Shown here in pieces: positions 31,340 to 39,698 of a DNA stretch of 64,000 bases (position 1 is its first letter; the number at the start of each line of letters is the position of its first letter). Under the pieces are notes generated by a model. It worked only from the letters and a program-made list of their open reading frames with translations, was not told the DNA's origin and searched no databases. Position numbers and translations under genes: made by a program. Source of the DNA: Bradyrhizobium sp. Ec3.3 (GTDB taxonomy: Bacteria; Pseudomonadota; Alphaproteobacteria; Rhizobiales; Xanthobacteraceae); contig NZ_AXAS01000019.1 of assembly GCF_000472925.1 (NCBI RefSeq), forward strand, positions 1-64,000, written 5' to 3'.

Positions 31340-33031
31340 CTAGGTCATCAGCATGACGAGCACCATGCCCCAGATCGTCAGCAACGTGTTTCCAACGGCG
31401 TAAGTGACGGTATAGCCAAGACCCGGAATCTGGCTTTTGGCGCGATCATTGACCATGCCGAGCGAGGCAGTCGTGGTCCGTGCGCCGGAACAGCATCCGA
31501 GTACGATGGCGTCATGGAATTTGAACAGGTATTTGCCGACATACATTGCGAGGATCAGCGGCACGGTCGTTACCACGACGCCCCAGAGGAACAGGCCGAT
31601 GCCAAGCGCCTTCAGGCCGGCTACGAAGCCCGGTCCCGACGAGATACCGACTATGGCAATGAAAACGTTCAGGCCGACGGAGTTCATGAACCAGACGGTA
31701 GGCGAGGGGATTCGGCCAAAGGTCGGCCGCACGGAACGCAGCCAGCCGAAGAACAGGCCTGAGATCAGCGCTCCGCCGGAGGTGGACAGCGTGAGGGGCA
31801 CGCTGCCAATCTTGTAGACGATCGCGCCAACCAGCGCGCCGATGGCAATGGCGGCGCCGATGAAGGCAACGTCGGCAACGTCGGTTGCCCGATCCGGCCG
31901 GCCAAGCATCTTTGTCGCGGCCGCGACATCGGGCGTGCGTCCAACGATGGTGACGATGTCGCCCCGGTTCAGCTTGGTGTTGGGAAGAATGGGGATCTCG
32001 ACCGCGATCGCGCCCCTCGTGATCTTGCGCAGGAATACGCCGCGCGATGCCGGGCGCTTCGCCAGTTCCTCCAGGGTCTTGCCGTCGACGTCCTTGCTGG
32101 TCACGTAGACATCGACACCTTCGATCGGCATCGCCAGCAGCTCGCGATCGTCGACTTCCTCCGCCTGTTCGCCGATCAGCTGGACGAGCACGTCGCGCCG
32201 GCCTGCCACGGCCACGACATCTCCCGCATGAATCACGGCATCGGCCATGGCATCGATGATCTTCCCGTCCTGCCGCAGCCGCAGAATGAACACCCGCTGA
32301 TCGGGGACCAGCGCTTCGGCCTCCTGCACCGTCTTTCCGACCGCCGGGCCGCGCTCGCGAACGCGGAATGCACGGACCTCGAACTGGTGCCACGCGGTGC
32401 CGGGGCCGCCCAACTGCTTCTTGCCGCCGTGCTCCTCCTCATACTTCTTGCACGCCGCTTCGAGATCGATTCCGAGCAGGGCCGGGCCAAGCAGAGCGAG
32501 GACGATCGCGGATCCGACAGTGCCGAAGATGTAGGTGACTGCATAGGCGACAGGCATGCCGTCGAGGATCTTCTTGGTTTCTTCCGGCGACAGCCCGAGC
32601 CGGTTGATGGCATCGGTCGCCAGGCCCATGGACGCCGAGATCGTCTGCGAACCGGCGTAAAGTCCGGCGGCCGAACCGACATCGTAGCCGGCAATCTTCG
32701 CCCCAACATACGCGGCGAGAAGGCAGAACACGCACACGACGGCGGCGAAAATCGCTTGGGGAACACCATCCTGCGCGATGCCGCGCACGAATTGCGGCCC
32801 GACGCCGTAGCCGATGGCAAACAGGAACATCAGGAAGAAAAACGGCTTGAGCGGGCCTGTAATCGTGATCCCGATCTGGCCGATGATAACAGCGGCAATC
32901 AGTGTCGCGGTGACAGCCCCCAGTCCCAGGCCCTTGTAGGTGAAGGAGCCAAAATAGTAGCCCAGGGCCAGGGACAGGAAGATCGCGATTTCCGGATAGG
33001 TCTTGAGCGTCTGAAAGAACCAGTCGATCAT
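31340..33031 (-). CDS. AspT-like (AAE family) aspartate:alanine exchanger, first gene of pair
   Basis: The 563-residue membrane protein has the same layout as the next gene. Helices begin IAIFLSLALGYYFGSFTYKG and FFFLMFLFAIGYGVGPQFVR. Two TrkA-C domains follow (FRVRERGPAVGKTVQEAEAL, RGDIVTIVGRTPD), then a second membrane half with DAIVLGCCSGARTTTASLG. ATG 33031 is chosen because the membrane segment starts there and GGGGTGAC precedes it; a longer frame to 33109 lacks support. A FixK/FNR-like box at 33160-33173 lies about 130 bases upstream. It is expected to import aspartate and export alanine, generating proton motive force together with the decarboxylase. Confidence 0.82.
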   Translation of the reverse strand: MIDWFFQTLKTYPEIAIFLSLALGYYFGSFTYKGLGLGAVTATLIAAVIIGQIGITITGPLKPFFFLMFLFAIGYGVGPQFVRGIAQDGVPQAIFAAVVCVFCLLAAYVGAKIAGYDVGSAAGLYAGSQTISASMGLATDAINRLGLSPEETKKILDGMPVAYAVTYIFGTVGSAIVLALLGPALLGIDLEAACKKYEEEHGGKKQLGGPGTAWHQFEVRAFRVRERGPAVGKTVQEAEALVPDQRVFILRLRQDGKIIDAMADAVIHAGDVVAVAGRRDVLVQLIGEQAEEVDDRELLAMPIEGVDVYVTSKDVDGKTLEELAKRPASRGVFLRKITRGAIAVEIPILPNTKLNRGDIVTIVGRTPDVAAATKMLGRPDRATDVADVAFIGAAIAIGALVGAIVYKIGSVPLTLSTSGGALISGLFFGWLRSVRPTFGRIPSPTVWFMNSVGLNVFIAIVGISSGPGFVAGLKALGIGLFLWGVVVTTVPLILAMYVGKYLFKFHDAIVLGCCSGARTTTASLGMVNDRAKSQIPGLGYTVTYAVGNTLLTIWGMVLVMLMT

Positions 33032-33159
33032 GATGTCACCCCGTTCATGCCGTCGGCGTGCGCCCCCTTTGCTCCCGCTCCACTTCGTGAATCGAAGATC
33101 CGACGACAAGAGCTGAAGCCGTATCGATCAACAAGAAGAGACGGTTCGAAGAGGGAACG

Positions 33160-33173
33160 TTGATTTATGTCAA
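33160..33173 (-). promoter_or_regulatory. FixK/FNR-like box upstream of the AspT pair
   Basis: TTGATTTATGTCAA fits TTGA-N6-TCAA and matches nine of ten positions of the FNR consensus TTGAT-N4-ATCAA. A class II position would put the transcription start about 95 bases before the ATG at 33031. Confidence 0.6.
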
Positions 33174-33274
33174 TGGCAATTGCCGAGCCTCGCGGCATCT
33201 GCGAACCCGCCGACGAAATCGTTTCCTGCATTGCAGCAATTGCGTCGATCCGGAGCGTTATCGCCGCCTGGGCC

Positions 33275-33288
33275 TTGAGGTAGATCAA
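33275..33288 (+). promoter_or_regulatory. FixK/FNR-like box upstream of aspartate decarboxylase
   Basis: TTGAGGTAGATCAA fits TTGA-N6-TCAA, the FixK2 pattern of bradyrhizobia. Centred 86 bases before ATG 33368, it would give a leader of about 45 bases if used as a class II site. Confidence 0.65.
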
Positions 33289-33367
33289 GGGACGTCACTG
33301 ACCGCTCATCATCCTGAGCGCGATTGCGCAGGCGAAGTTGCACAGCTCGACAGCTCGGGAGTGTCAC

Positions 33368-34981
33368 ATGGCCGATATCTTGACCCTGAAAAAATTCGAG
33401 GCGCTGAGCCCGTTCGAGATCAAGGACGAGCTGATCAATCTCGCCAAGGCGACGTCAAAGCGGACGCAATCCGCGTTTCTGAATGCCGGCCGCGGCAATC
33501 CGAACTGGGTGGCCACCACGCCGCGCGAAGGTTTCTTCCTGCTGGGGCAGTTCGCGATCACCGAAAGCAAGCGAACTATGGAGCACCCGGCGGGGATTGG
33601 CGGCATGCCTCAGGCGAAAGGCATTGCCCCACGGTTTGAAGCTTGGCTCGCCAAGCATTCCGACATGCCGGGCGCGAGCTTCCTTTCGGAGATGCTGCCT
33701 TTTGCGGTCAAGAAATTCGGCTTCGACCCCGACGCCTTCGTCCATGAGCTCGTCGATTCCATCATCGGCGACAATTATCCGGTGCCGGACCGCATGCTGG
33801 TGCACAACGAAAAGATCGTGCACGAATATCTGATGTGGTCCGTTTGCGGTGAGCCGCGGCCGGCCGGCAAGTTCGACATCTATGCGGTCGAGGGCGGCAC
33901 GGCGGCGATGTGCTACCTCTTCAAGTCGCTGAAGGCCAATCGCCTTTTGCTTCCCGGCGACACCATCGCGCTGGGAACGCCGATCTTCACACCCTACATC
34001 GAGATGACGCATCTGGAGGATTATGACCTCAAGGTCGTCCAGATCAGGGCGCCGCAGGAAAACAAATTCCAGTTCACCGACGATGAAATCAAGAAGCTGG
34101 AGGATCCGAAGATCAAGGCCTTCTTCATCGTCAATCCCGCCAATCCCTCTGGCATGGGGGTGAGCCCGGAGACGATCGCCAAGCTGGGCAACCTGGTCAA
34201 GACCAAGCGCCCCGACCTCATGCTGCTCACCGACGACGTCTATGGCACCTTCGTCCACGGTTTCCGCTCGCTGCTGGGTGAGCTCCCGCACAACACCATC
34301 GGCGTCTATTCCTATTCGAAATACTTCGGCTGCACGGGATGGCGGCTCGGCGCCATCGCCATTCACGAAGACAACATCTTCGACAAGATGATCGCGAAGC
34401 TGCCCGACGACGCCGTGAAGGCGCTCGACAAGCGCTACGGGCCGCTGACGCTGGAGCCGCGCAAGCTGAAATTCATCGATCGCATCGTTGCCGACAGTCG
34501 CGACGTCGCGCTCAATCACACTGCCGGCCTGTCGCTGCCGCAGCAGGTGATGATGAGCCTTTTCTCGCTCGCGGAAATGATGGACGCGAAGAAGGCCTAC
34601 CAGGCTGCCTGCATGGAAATCGTCAACAAGCGGCTGTGGGCGATGCTCGATGGCCTTGGACTCGCCGACAAGCTGTCGCCCAATCCAAACTACGACGCCT
34701 ATTATGCCCTGATCGATTTCGAGTTCTGGGCCCGGAAGAACATCGGGGATGAAGCCGTTGACTATCTGAAGAAGCACATTCATCCGCTCGACCTTGCATT
34801 CCGCTTGGCGGAAGCCCACGGGATCGTGCTGCTGAACGGTGGCGGCTTCGATGCTCCCGAATGGTCGCTCCGTGTCTCCCTGGCGAACCTGCCGGACGAC
34901 GTCTACGACGATATCGGACGGGGCGTTCGAACGATTGCCAGGGGATACCGGGACACATACGAAGCGGCTAAGCGAGGCTAA
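33368..34981 (+). CDS. aspD: Aspartate 4-decarboxylase / aminotransferase
   Basis: The 538-residue PLP enzyme (fold type I) is typical of bacterial AspD, which converts L-aspartate to L-alanine and CO2. NPANPSGMG (about 256), TDDVYGTF (about 288) and YSYSKYFGCTGWRLG carrying the PLP lysine (about 318) are visible. Length and the N-terminal extension LNAGRGNPNWVATTPREGFF distinguish it from ordinary aminotransferases. ATG 33368 is preceded by GGGAG. It is divergent from two AspT-like exchangers, the partner genes needed for an aspartate/alanine proton-motive cycle. A FixK/FNR-like box lies at 33275. Expression is therefore likely raised at low oxygen. Confidence 0.9.
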   Translation: MADILTLKKFEALSPFEIKDELINLAKATSKRTQSAFLNAGRGNPNWVATTPREGFFLLGQFAITESKRTMEHPAGIGGMPQAKGIAPRFEAWLAKHSDMPGASFLSEMLPFAVKKFGFDPDAFVHELVDSIIGDNYPVPDRMLVHNEKIVHEYLMWSVCGEPRPAGKFDIYAVEGGTAAMCYLFKSLKANRLLLPGDTIALGTPIFTPYIEMTHLEDYDLKVVQIRAPQENKFQFTDDEIKKLEDPKIKAFFIVNPANPSGMGVSPETIAKLGNLVKTKRPDLMLLTDDVYGTFVHGFRSLLGELPHNTIGVYSYSKYFGCTGWRLGAIAIHEDNIFDKMIAKLPDDAVKALDKRYGPLTLEPRKLKFIDRIVADSRDVALNHTAGLSLPQQVMMSLFSLAEMMDAKKAYQAACMEIVNKRLWAMLDGLGLADKLSPNPNYDAYYALIDFEFWARKNIGDEAVDYLKKHIHPLDLAFRLAEAHGIVLLNGGGFDAPEWSLRVSLANLPDDVYDDIGRGVRTIARGYRDTYEAAKRG

Positions 34982-34997
34982 CGGAAACGCGGCTACG

Positions 34998-35020
34998 GCG
35001 ACGCCCTGATAGGGCGTCGC
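34998..35020 (+). terminator. Strong hairpin after aspartate decarboxylase
   Basis: GCGACGCCCT-GAT-AGGGCGTCGC is a perfect ten-pair stem 17 bases after the stop. There is no T run, so it may act as a Rho-associated or processing hairpin rather than a classical intrinsic terminator. Confidence 0.5.
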
Positions 35021-35066
35021 CCGTGGATCAAGATCCTCGACCAATAGCAATCATAGGAGTGCGATT

Positions 35067-35288
35067 ATGCCAATCCAGCTCGTGATGGACCGCAACGGGG
35101 ATAGCCGTTATTCCTTCAACTCCGGCGACGCAGAGGAACTGGCCGAGGCGGAACAGCGCTTTTACGAATTGACCAGGATTGGCTTTACCGCGGCGGTCCG
35201 GACCAGTCCAGATCAGGTATCGAAAGTCTGGTCGTTCGACCCCTCGGCGGAAGAAACACTCTTCTTTCCGAGATTAGTTGGTGGGTAG
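35067..35288 (+). CDS. Small hypothetical protein
   Basis: The 73-residue soluble protein starts MPIQLVMDRNGDSRYSFNSG and contains AEAEQRFYELTRIGFTAAVR. ATAGGAG before the ATG gives a good ribosome site. It is followed within eleven bases by the 35299 gene, suggesting an operon. I recall similar small proteins beside the next gene's family in bradyrhizobia, but no function is known. Confidence 0.6.
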   Translation: MPIQLVMDRNGDSRYSFNSGDAEELAEAEQRFYELTRIGFTAAVRTSPDQVSKVWSFDPSAEETLFFPRLVGG

Positions 35289-35298
35289 TCACCTAGTC

Positions 35299-35715
35299 AT
35301 GTTCGGGGTTCGATCAATTCTCTTGAGTCGTCGCATGAGAGCGACGAGAGCCCTCTTCATAAGGCACGGCGCCGAGGCCACGCCCGAGGGACGGTCGCTG
35401 CGGATGCTGCGAGAATGGCTATCGCAGGCGCAGCGAGAGCAGTTCGCAAGCAAGGGCTACTTCGACGTCGTTGGAGGAAACACCGGAAATCAGTACAGGA
35501 TCTATACTGGCACCTCGGTCAATGTATGCGAGATTGACAAAACAGGTCGCCTCCGCGAGGGGCTATGTTTCGTGCCGGTTGGTGATCTGCCAATCGGTGA
35601 TGTGATGCTTGCCCAGAAGATCGCACTGGAAACATGCGAAGACGAGGTGCGCGCCCTAGCCAGGTGGTTCACTCCCCAAACTCACTATTTTCGGCAAATC
35701 CAACTTCGTAGCTAA
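35299..35715 (+). CDS. Conserved hypothetical protein
   Basis: The 138-residue product has MLREWLSQAQREQFASKGYF then DVVGGNTGNQYRIYTGTSVN and VCEIDKTGRLREGLCFVP, followed by GDVMLAQKIALETCEDEVRA. The pattern is a compact alpha/beta protein found repeatedly in bradyrhizobial genomes. ATG 35299 is used; an in-frame TTG at 35278 overlaps the preceding stop. It may be co-translated with the 35067 gene. Function unknown. Confidence 0.6.
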   Translation: MFGVRSILLSRRMRATRALFIRHGAEATPEGRSLRMLREWLSQAQREQFASKGYFDVVGGNTGNQYRIYTGTSVNVCEIDKTGRLREGLCFVPVGDLPIGDVMLAQKIALETCEDEVRALARWFTPQTHYFRQIQLRS

Positions 35716-35916
35716 CCGCGCAAATCGTTGTTGTCTCCGGCCGGTCCGACGTCCATTGATGTCGTCTCCGAGGGCCGTCGACAAATCGCAAGCCGCGCAG
35801 TCTCATTCTGACAAATTTTCGTTTGGCTTTGGCTTGCGACGTGCGACCCTGTCCGAAGACAAAGGACCAGGCCGTCGCGATTCGGATTCATTCGCTAGTG
35901 ATGCGAGGCAAGCGCC

Positions 35917-36678
35917 ATGGCTGAGCACATCATCGTCACCGACGACGGCGCCACGCGCACGATCACGATGCGCCGTCCCGAGAAGAAGAACACGCTCACG
36001 CAGGACATGTACCTGGCGATGAGCGATGCCATCAACGCCGCGCAATCCAATCCAGCGATCCGCTGCCTGATCCTGACGGGGCGTTCGGGTGTCTTCACTG
36101 CCGGCAACGACATCGGCGATTTCCTCAAGGCCGCGACCGCGGCCGACGATGGCGCGCGGCCGCGCAATTCCGTGATTTTCCTGCAGGCGCTGGTCAACAA
36201 CACCAAGCCGATCATCGCTGCGGTCGACGGCATCGCGATTGGCATCGGCATGACGATGGTCGTGCACTGCGACTACGTGATCGCGAGCACGACCACGACG
36301 TTCTCTTCGCCCTATATCCACTACGGCCTCGTGCCCGATGGCGCCACCAGCCTGCTCGTGCCGCAGATGGTCGGGCATCAGCGCGCGTTTGCGACGCTGG
36401 TCATGGGCCGCGAGATGAGCGCGGAGGATGCGAGGGAGGCCGGCCTCGTCAACCAGATCGTGGCGCCCGGGCACGCCGTGGTCGAGGCCCAGAAGGTGGC
36501 GCGCGAGATCTGTGCGCTGCCGGTCGACGCCGTCGCGATCGCGCGCAAGCTCCTGAAGCTCCCGACGGAAGAGATCGAGCGGCGGATCGGACAGGAGAAC
36601 CATTTCTTCGCAGAGCGCATGCGCTCGCCCGAGGCGCTCGCTGCGTTCCAGAACTTCTTTGCGCGCAAGGCCAGGTAG
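35917..36678 (+). CDS. Crotonase-fold enoyl-CoA hydratase/isomerase
   Basis: The 253-residue protein has the crotonase oxyanion-hole motifs VFTAGNDIGDF (about 59-69) and VDGIAIGIGMTMVVHCDYVI (about 103-122). The usual hydratase pair of glutamates is not conserved: the PEIKLG-like segment is SPYIHYG, and the second position is VPDGATSL with Asp141. This pattern is closer to enoyl-CoA delta-isomerases, which use a single acid, here Asp instead of Glu. It may therefore isomerise or process a particular acyl-CoA rather than hydrate. It is monocistronic. The ribosome site is GAGGC. Confidence 0.82.
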   Translation: MAEHIIVTDDGATRTITMRRPEKKNTLTQDMYLAMSDAINAAQSNPAIRCLILTGRSGVFTAGNDIGDFLKAATAADDGARPRNSVIFLQALVNNTKPIIAAVDGIAIGIGMTMVVHCDYVIASTTTTFSSPYIHYGLVPDGATSLLVPQMVGHQRAFATLVMGREMSAEDAREAGLVNQIVAPGHAVVEAQKVAREICALPVDAVAIARKLLKLPTEEIERRIGQENHFFAERMRSPEALAAFQNFFARKAR

Positions 36679-37159
36679 GCCGGCGCAAGTGATCCATCCA
36701 GATGCTGCGATGATGGCATCATGCCGGTGATTTGCCCGACGTGTCAAGCAAGTTCGCAAAATCCGTATTTCGCCTAAGTTCGGGATTGCTTGCTACTTTG
36801 CATGGGGTTGTTTTCGATATTTTTGCGGAGGCCTCTTCACCGCCGTGCTCGGCCGGCGATCTGCAAAGAGAGCAACTCGGGCCGCGCGGAATTCCCGGCG
36901 GGTCGGATCCCGCGCGGATGACGCCCCAGCGTGACAGGCTGAGTTCGACGGCCATACCGCTTGACCAGGAAGCAGCCTCCGGTGACGGCTGTGGAACTGG
37001 CGGGATTCTGGCGGGAACAGCTAAAATCGCAGCGCCGCAACTCCTTGCGGCTCGGCCTTGGTGCACCTCTGCGGACATAAGTAGCAGCGGTCGATTCACA
37101 TATCCTAATGCGCAACACCTCCCAGCCCATCAGACTGATCGGGCTGGAAAGGGGCTGCC
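36679..37159. other. Intergenic stretch of about 480 bases
   Basis: No gene, hairpin terminator or repeat that I can support. Open frames here lack starts and conserved features. The final part provides the ribosome site for the 31-residue ORF. Confidence 0.4.
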
Positions 37160-37255
37160 ATGGCGATGGATCGCGTGGAACAGGCCTTTGTCGCAACCGC
37201 CATTACGGGTTTTCTCGTGATGACGGGCGCAATTGTCTGGATGATGCTGAGCTGA
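37160..37255 (+). CDS. 31-residue single-pass membrane protein
   Basis: MAMDRVEQAFVATAITGFLV then MTGAIVWMMLS has a short acidic/basic N-terminus and one membrane helix reaching the C-terminus. GGAAAGGGG lies seven to ten bases upstream. It is followed after 17 bases by another mini-membrane ORF with an even better ribosome site, which makes both more credible. Confidence 0.5.
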   Translation: MAMDRVEQAFVATAITGFLVMTGAIVWMMLS

Positions 37256-37272
37256 CGGGGCGGGAGGTCATC

Positions 37273-37353
37273 TTGCGCGTTGCGCTGCCTTATTTCGCCG
37301 CTGCGTTGTGCTTGGCGGTGACCGCCTGGCTGGCCCTCGCGCATCTGTTCTAG
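37273..37353 (+). CDS. 26-residue membrane peptide with TTG start
   Basis: The TTG at 37273 is preceded by GGGAGG with five-base spacing and encodes a basic first residue then a single helix: VALPYFAAALCLAVTAWLAL then AHLF. In size and design it resembles small subunits of respiratory or transport complexes such as CydX or KdpF, but no partner gene is adjacent. It converges on the 37357 gene, three bases away. Confidence 0.45.
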   Translation: MRVALPYFAAALCLAVTAWLALAHLF

Positions 37354-37356
37354 CCG

Positions 37357-37560
37357 TCAACTTGCCGTGAGCGGGACGCTAGTTACTCCCGGCCGCTGAC
37401 GTTCACTGCGCGGCAGTTCTTGACGTCCCAGCTCCTCACGCAGGCGCAGCGCACTGACGAGGTGATCGCTGCCGCGCAGCAGCGCGAGCGCCTCGCGAAC
37501 CAGCTCGCGTGAATTTGCCAGGACTTTTGTATCCAGCGCGGGATTGGGTGTGTAGATCAT
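37357..37560 (-). CDS. Small conserved hypothetical protein
   Basis: From ATG 37560 (GAGGGAC upstream) the 67-residue product reads MIYTPNPALDTKVLANSREL then VREALALLRGSDHLVSALRL and REELGRQELP. It looks like a short helical hairpin. It lies downstream of the receiver gene on the same strand (55 bases apart), so it may be cotranscribed with it. Function unknown. Confidence 0.5.
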   Translation of the reverse strand: MIYTPNPALDTKVLANSRELVREALALLRGSDHLVSALRLREELGRQELPRSERQRPGVTSVPLTAS

Positions 37561-37615
37561 CGCATGTCCCTCTATCTTTGCGATGAGCGGCGCGAGCACC
37601 ACGCGCCGTTGCGCG

Positions 37616-38020
37616 TCAGATCCCTGGAGCGTCGATGAGCCTCGTCAGCTTCCGGGCCATCGCCGCGAGATCGAGCGGCTTTTCAAGGAGCACGATGTCC
37701 TGGAACTCGGGAATGATGGTGATTTTGTCGTAACCAGTCGTGAACACGAAGGGCACGTGGCGCGCCCTGAGCTCGCGGGCTACGGGGAAGATCATGTCGC
37801 TGCGAATGTTCACGTCGAGCACTGCGGCGTTCAGGACGCCGCCATCGTGCAGAATCTCGACCGCGTCCTCGATGTGACCGGCCGGTCCGGCGATCTCGGC
37901 GCCGAGCGCGCGAAGTGTCCTGCCGATGTCATCAGCGAGGAAATATTCGTCCTCGACCACCAGAATGCGCCGGCCCGCCAGCGGCATGCGTTGACGGGAC
38001 AATGTGGGCGATGCCGACAT
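37616..38020 (-). CDS. Single-domain response regulator (CheY-like receiver)
   Basis: The 134-residue product is a stand-alone receiver domain: RRILVVEDEYFLADDIG with the acidic pair, LNAAVLDVNIRSDMIF with the phospho-acceptor Asp, VFTTGYD with the switch Thr, and LLEKPLD with the conserved Lys. There is no output domain. It is divergent from cheB and near a CheB-CheR-HWE kinase, whose phosphoryl group it may accept. GGAGG precedes the ATG at 38020. The long frame continuing to 38974 is antisense to cheB and not coding. Confidence 0.82.
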   Translation of the reverse strand: MSASPTLSRQRMPLAGRRILVVEDEYFLADDIGRTLRALGAEIAGPAGHIEDAVEILHDGGVLNAAVLDVNIRSDMIFPVARELRARHVPFVFTTGYDKITIIPEFQDIVLLEKPLDLAAMARKLTRLIDAPGI

Positions 38021-38116
38021 GGTGCCTCCAAGGATCAAGCAAGTCTCCTCCAAGTCTTTAGGAACATAAGACCGGAAGCCGCCTTGGTCCAAACGATGCA
38101 ATCGAAGGCCGGTTCC

Positions 38117-39124
38117 ATGAGCAACCGCGACATCATCGTCATCGGGGGCTCGGCGGGGGCGACGGCACCCTTGAAGCAGATTTTGGGCCGCCTCCCGGCA
38201 GACCTGCCGGCGGCCGTATTCATCGTGTTGCACATACCGGCGCAAGGCATTGGCATTCTCTCCACGGTCGCAAGCAGCGCCGGCAAGCTGCCGGTCCGGC
38301 AGGCCGAAAACGGCATGAAAATCGAACCCGGCCGCGTCTATCTGGCCGCACCCGATCACCATTTGCTGCTGTCCGAGGACCGTGTGCTGCTCGGCCGCGG
38401 TCCGCGCGAGAACATGGTGCGGCCGGCGATCGATGCGCTGTTTCGCTCGGCCGCGCTGCATCACGGTTCGCGCGTGATCGGCGTTCTCCTGAGCGGGCTG
38501 TTGTCCGATGGCGCGGCCGGTCTCAACGCCATCAAGCGTTGCGGCGGGACGACGGTGGTGCAGGATCCGTCCGATGCCATCGCCGACGAAATGCCAAGGC
38601 GCGCTATCGAGGCGACCACCATCGATCTCTGTGTGCCCGGCGCCAGTATGGGCGACGTCCTGTCCGAGCTCGTCAGAGAGCCACCAGGGGCGGTGTTGCC
38701 GATTCCGCCGGAGATCAGGCTCGAAGTCGAGATTGCGGCTGGTGACCGCATCGGCAGTGACATCCTCACTTCGCTTGCCGATCCCGTCGCGCTGACCTGT
38801 CCGGCCTGTGGCGGCGTGCTCTCCGAGGTCAAAGAATCGCGCCCGATGCGTTTCCGCTGTCAGGTCGGTCACGCCTACACGGCCGATGCGCTGGCCAAGG
38901 AGCAGGAGGGACGCGTCGATGAAGCCTTGCGCGTCGCACTGCGCATCATCGAGGAGCGGGCGGAACTGGTGCAACGTATGGCTTCCGACGGCCGGCGCAG
39001 CGGCCGGCCCGCGGTCGCCGAAATGTACGCCTCGCGGGCTGCCGAATACCGCGAATATGCCGACATGATCCGGCGGGTCGTGCTACACTCGCTTGATCCC
39101 CGGGTTCGCAAGCAGGAAGCTTGA
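38117..39124 (+). CDS. cheB: CheB-type methylesterase without receiver domain
   Basis: The 335-residue product starts DIIVIGGSAGATAPLKQILG with the catalytic Ser, followed by FIVLHIPAQG with His and LLSGLLSDGAAGLNAI with Asp, completing the CheB_methylest triad. The C-terminal part contains ALTCPACGGVLSEVKE and FRCQVGHAYTADAL, a possible zinc site seen in many receiver-less CheB proteins, then a helical tail. CheB removes methyl groups from chemoreceptor glutamates. With no receptors or CheA nearby, it probably works with the CheB-CheR-kinase downstream in an alternative sensory pathway. Confidence 0.85.
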   Translation: MSNRDIIVIGGSAGATAPLKQILGRLPADLPAAVFIVLHIPAQGIGILSTVASSAGKLPVRQAENGMKIEPGRVYLAAPDHHLLLSEDRVLLGRGPRENMVRPAIDALFRSAALHHGSRVIGVLLSGLLSDGAAGLNAIKRCGGTTVVQDPSDAIADEMPRRAIEATTIDLCVPGASMGDVLSELVREPPGAVLPIPPEIRLEVEIAAGDRIGSDILTSLADPVALTCPACGGVLSEVKESRPMRFRCQVGHAYTADALAKEQEGRVDEALRVALRIIEERAELVQRMASDGRRSGRPAVAEMYASRAAEYREYADMIRRVVLHSLDPRVRKQEA

Positions 39125-39133
39125 GGCACTGCC

Positions 39134-39403
39134 ATGGCCCATTCCCTCGCCGAGCGTACCGAGGAGCTCCATTCCGAGCAGCGGCTTCTCGTCAAGGCCG
39201 ATCAGGATATCGAGCAAGGCTGGCAGCGGATCCGCGACCAGGAAGATCGGGTGCGCGACCTCATGGCCGGCGGCCATGATACGCGCCAGGCCGAACGGCT
39301 CGTCGATCTCCTCAAGCAGACCCTGATCGAGTGGGAGCGCCATCGCACGTTGATCGAGCAGCGGGTGATCTATCTTCAGAGGCAGGTTGATCCAGGAGCG
39401 TAG
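39134..39403 (+). CDS. Small coiled-coil protein
   Basis: The 89-residue hydrophilic protein is predicted almost entirely helical: LAERTEELHSEQRLLVKADQ, DIEQGWQRIRDQEDRVRDLM and IEWERHRTLIEQRVIYLQRQ show heptad spacing. It begins nine bases after cheB, so it is likely cotranscribed and may act as an adaptor. No known family is recognised. Confidence 0.6.
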   Translation: MAHSLAERTEELHSEQRLLVKADQDIEQGWQRIRDQEDRVRDLMAGGHDTRQAERLVDLLKQTLIEWERHRTLIEQRVIYLQRQVDPGA

Positions 39404-39698
39404 GGGCCGACCGACGGACGGCCTTCTGAATTCCGTGCCGAGCTCGAATATTTAGTCGAACGCTGCGGCGCCCCCGGCACGCCGGATCAGGGCCACTCTT
39501 CGGATATTTGCATCGTGGGTTCCAGCGCCACCGGGCGGGTATGACCCGCCTCATGGCGCCTGACAACGCTTGCGCTGCGGGATCGAACGGCGCAGACGGC
39601 GTTTCTGCCTTTGAGCTGTTGGGGTAAGATCGATTTCTGCTAATTGCAGGGGCCGGACGCCCGTTGCTCCCGGCCAGCCAAAGAGAGCTACCAGAGCC
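39404..39698. other. Intergenic region before the fusion kinase
   Basis: It contains GGCGGGT-ATG-ACCCGCC (about 39534-39550), a seven-pair hairpin without a T run that may separate the cheB and kinase transcripts. Nothing else is supported. Confidence 0.35.

Noticed and set aside
33455..35050. 531-residue open frame on the minus strand
   Set aside because: It is antisense to aspartate decarboxylase, a clear PLP enzyme with all motifs, and has no recognisable domain.
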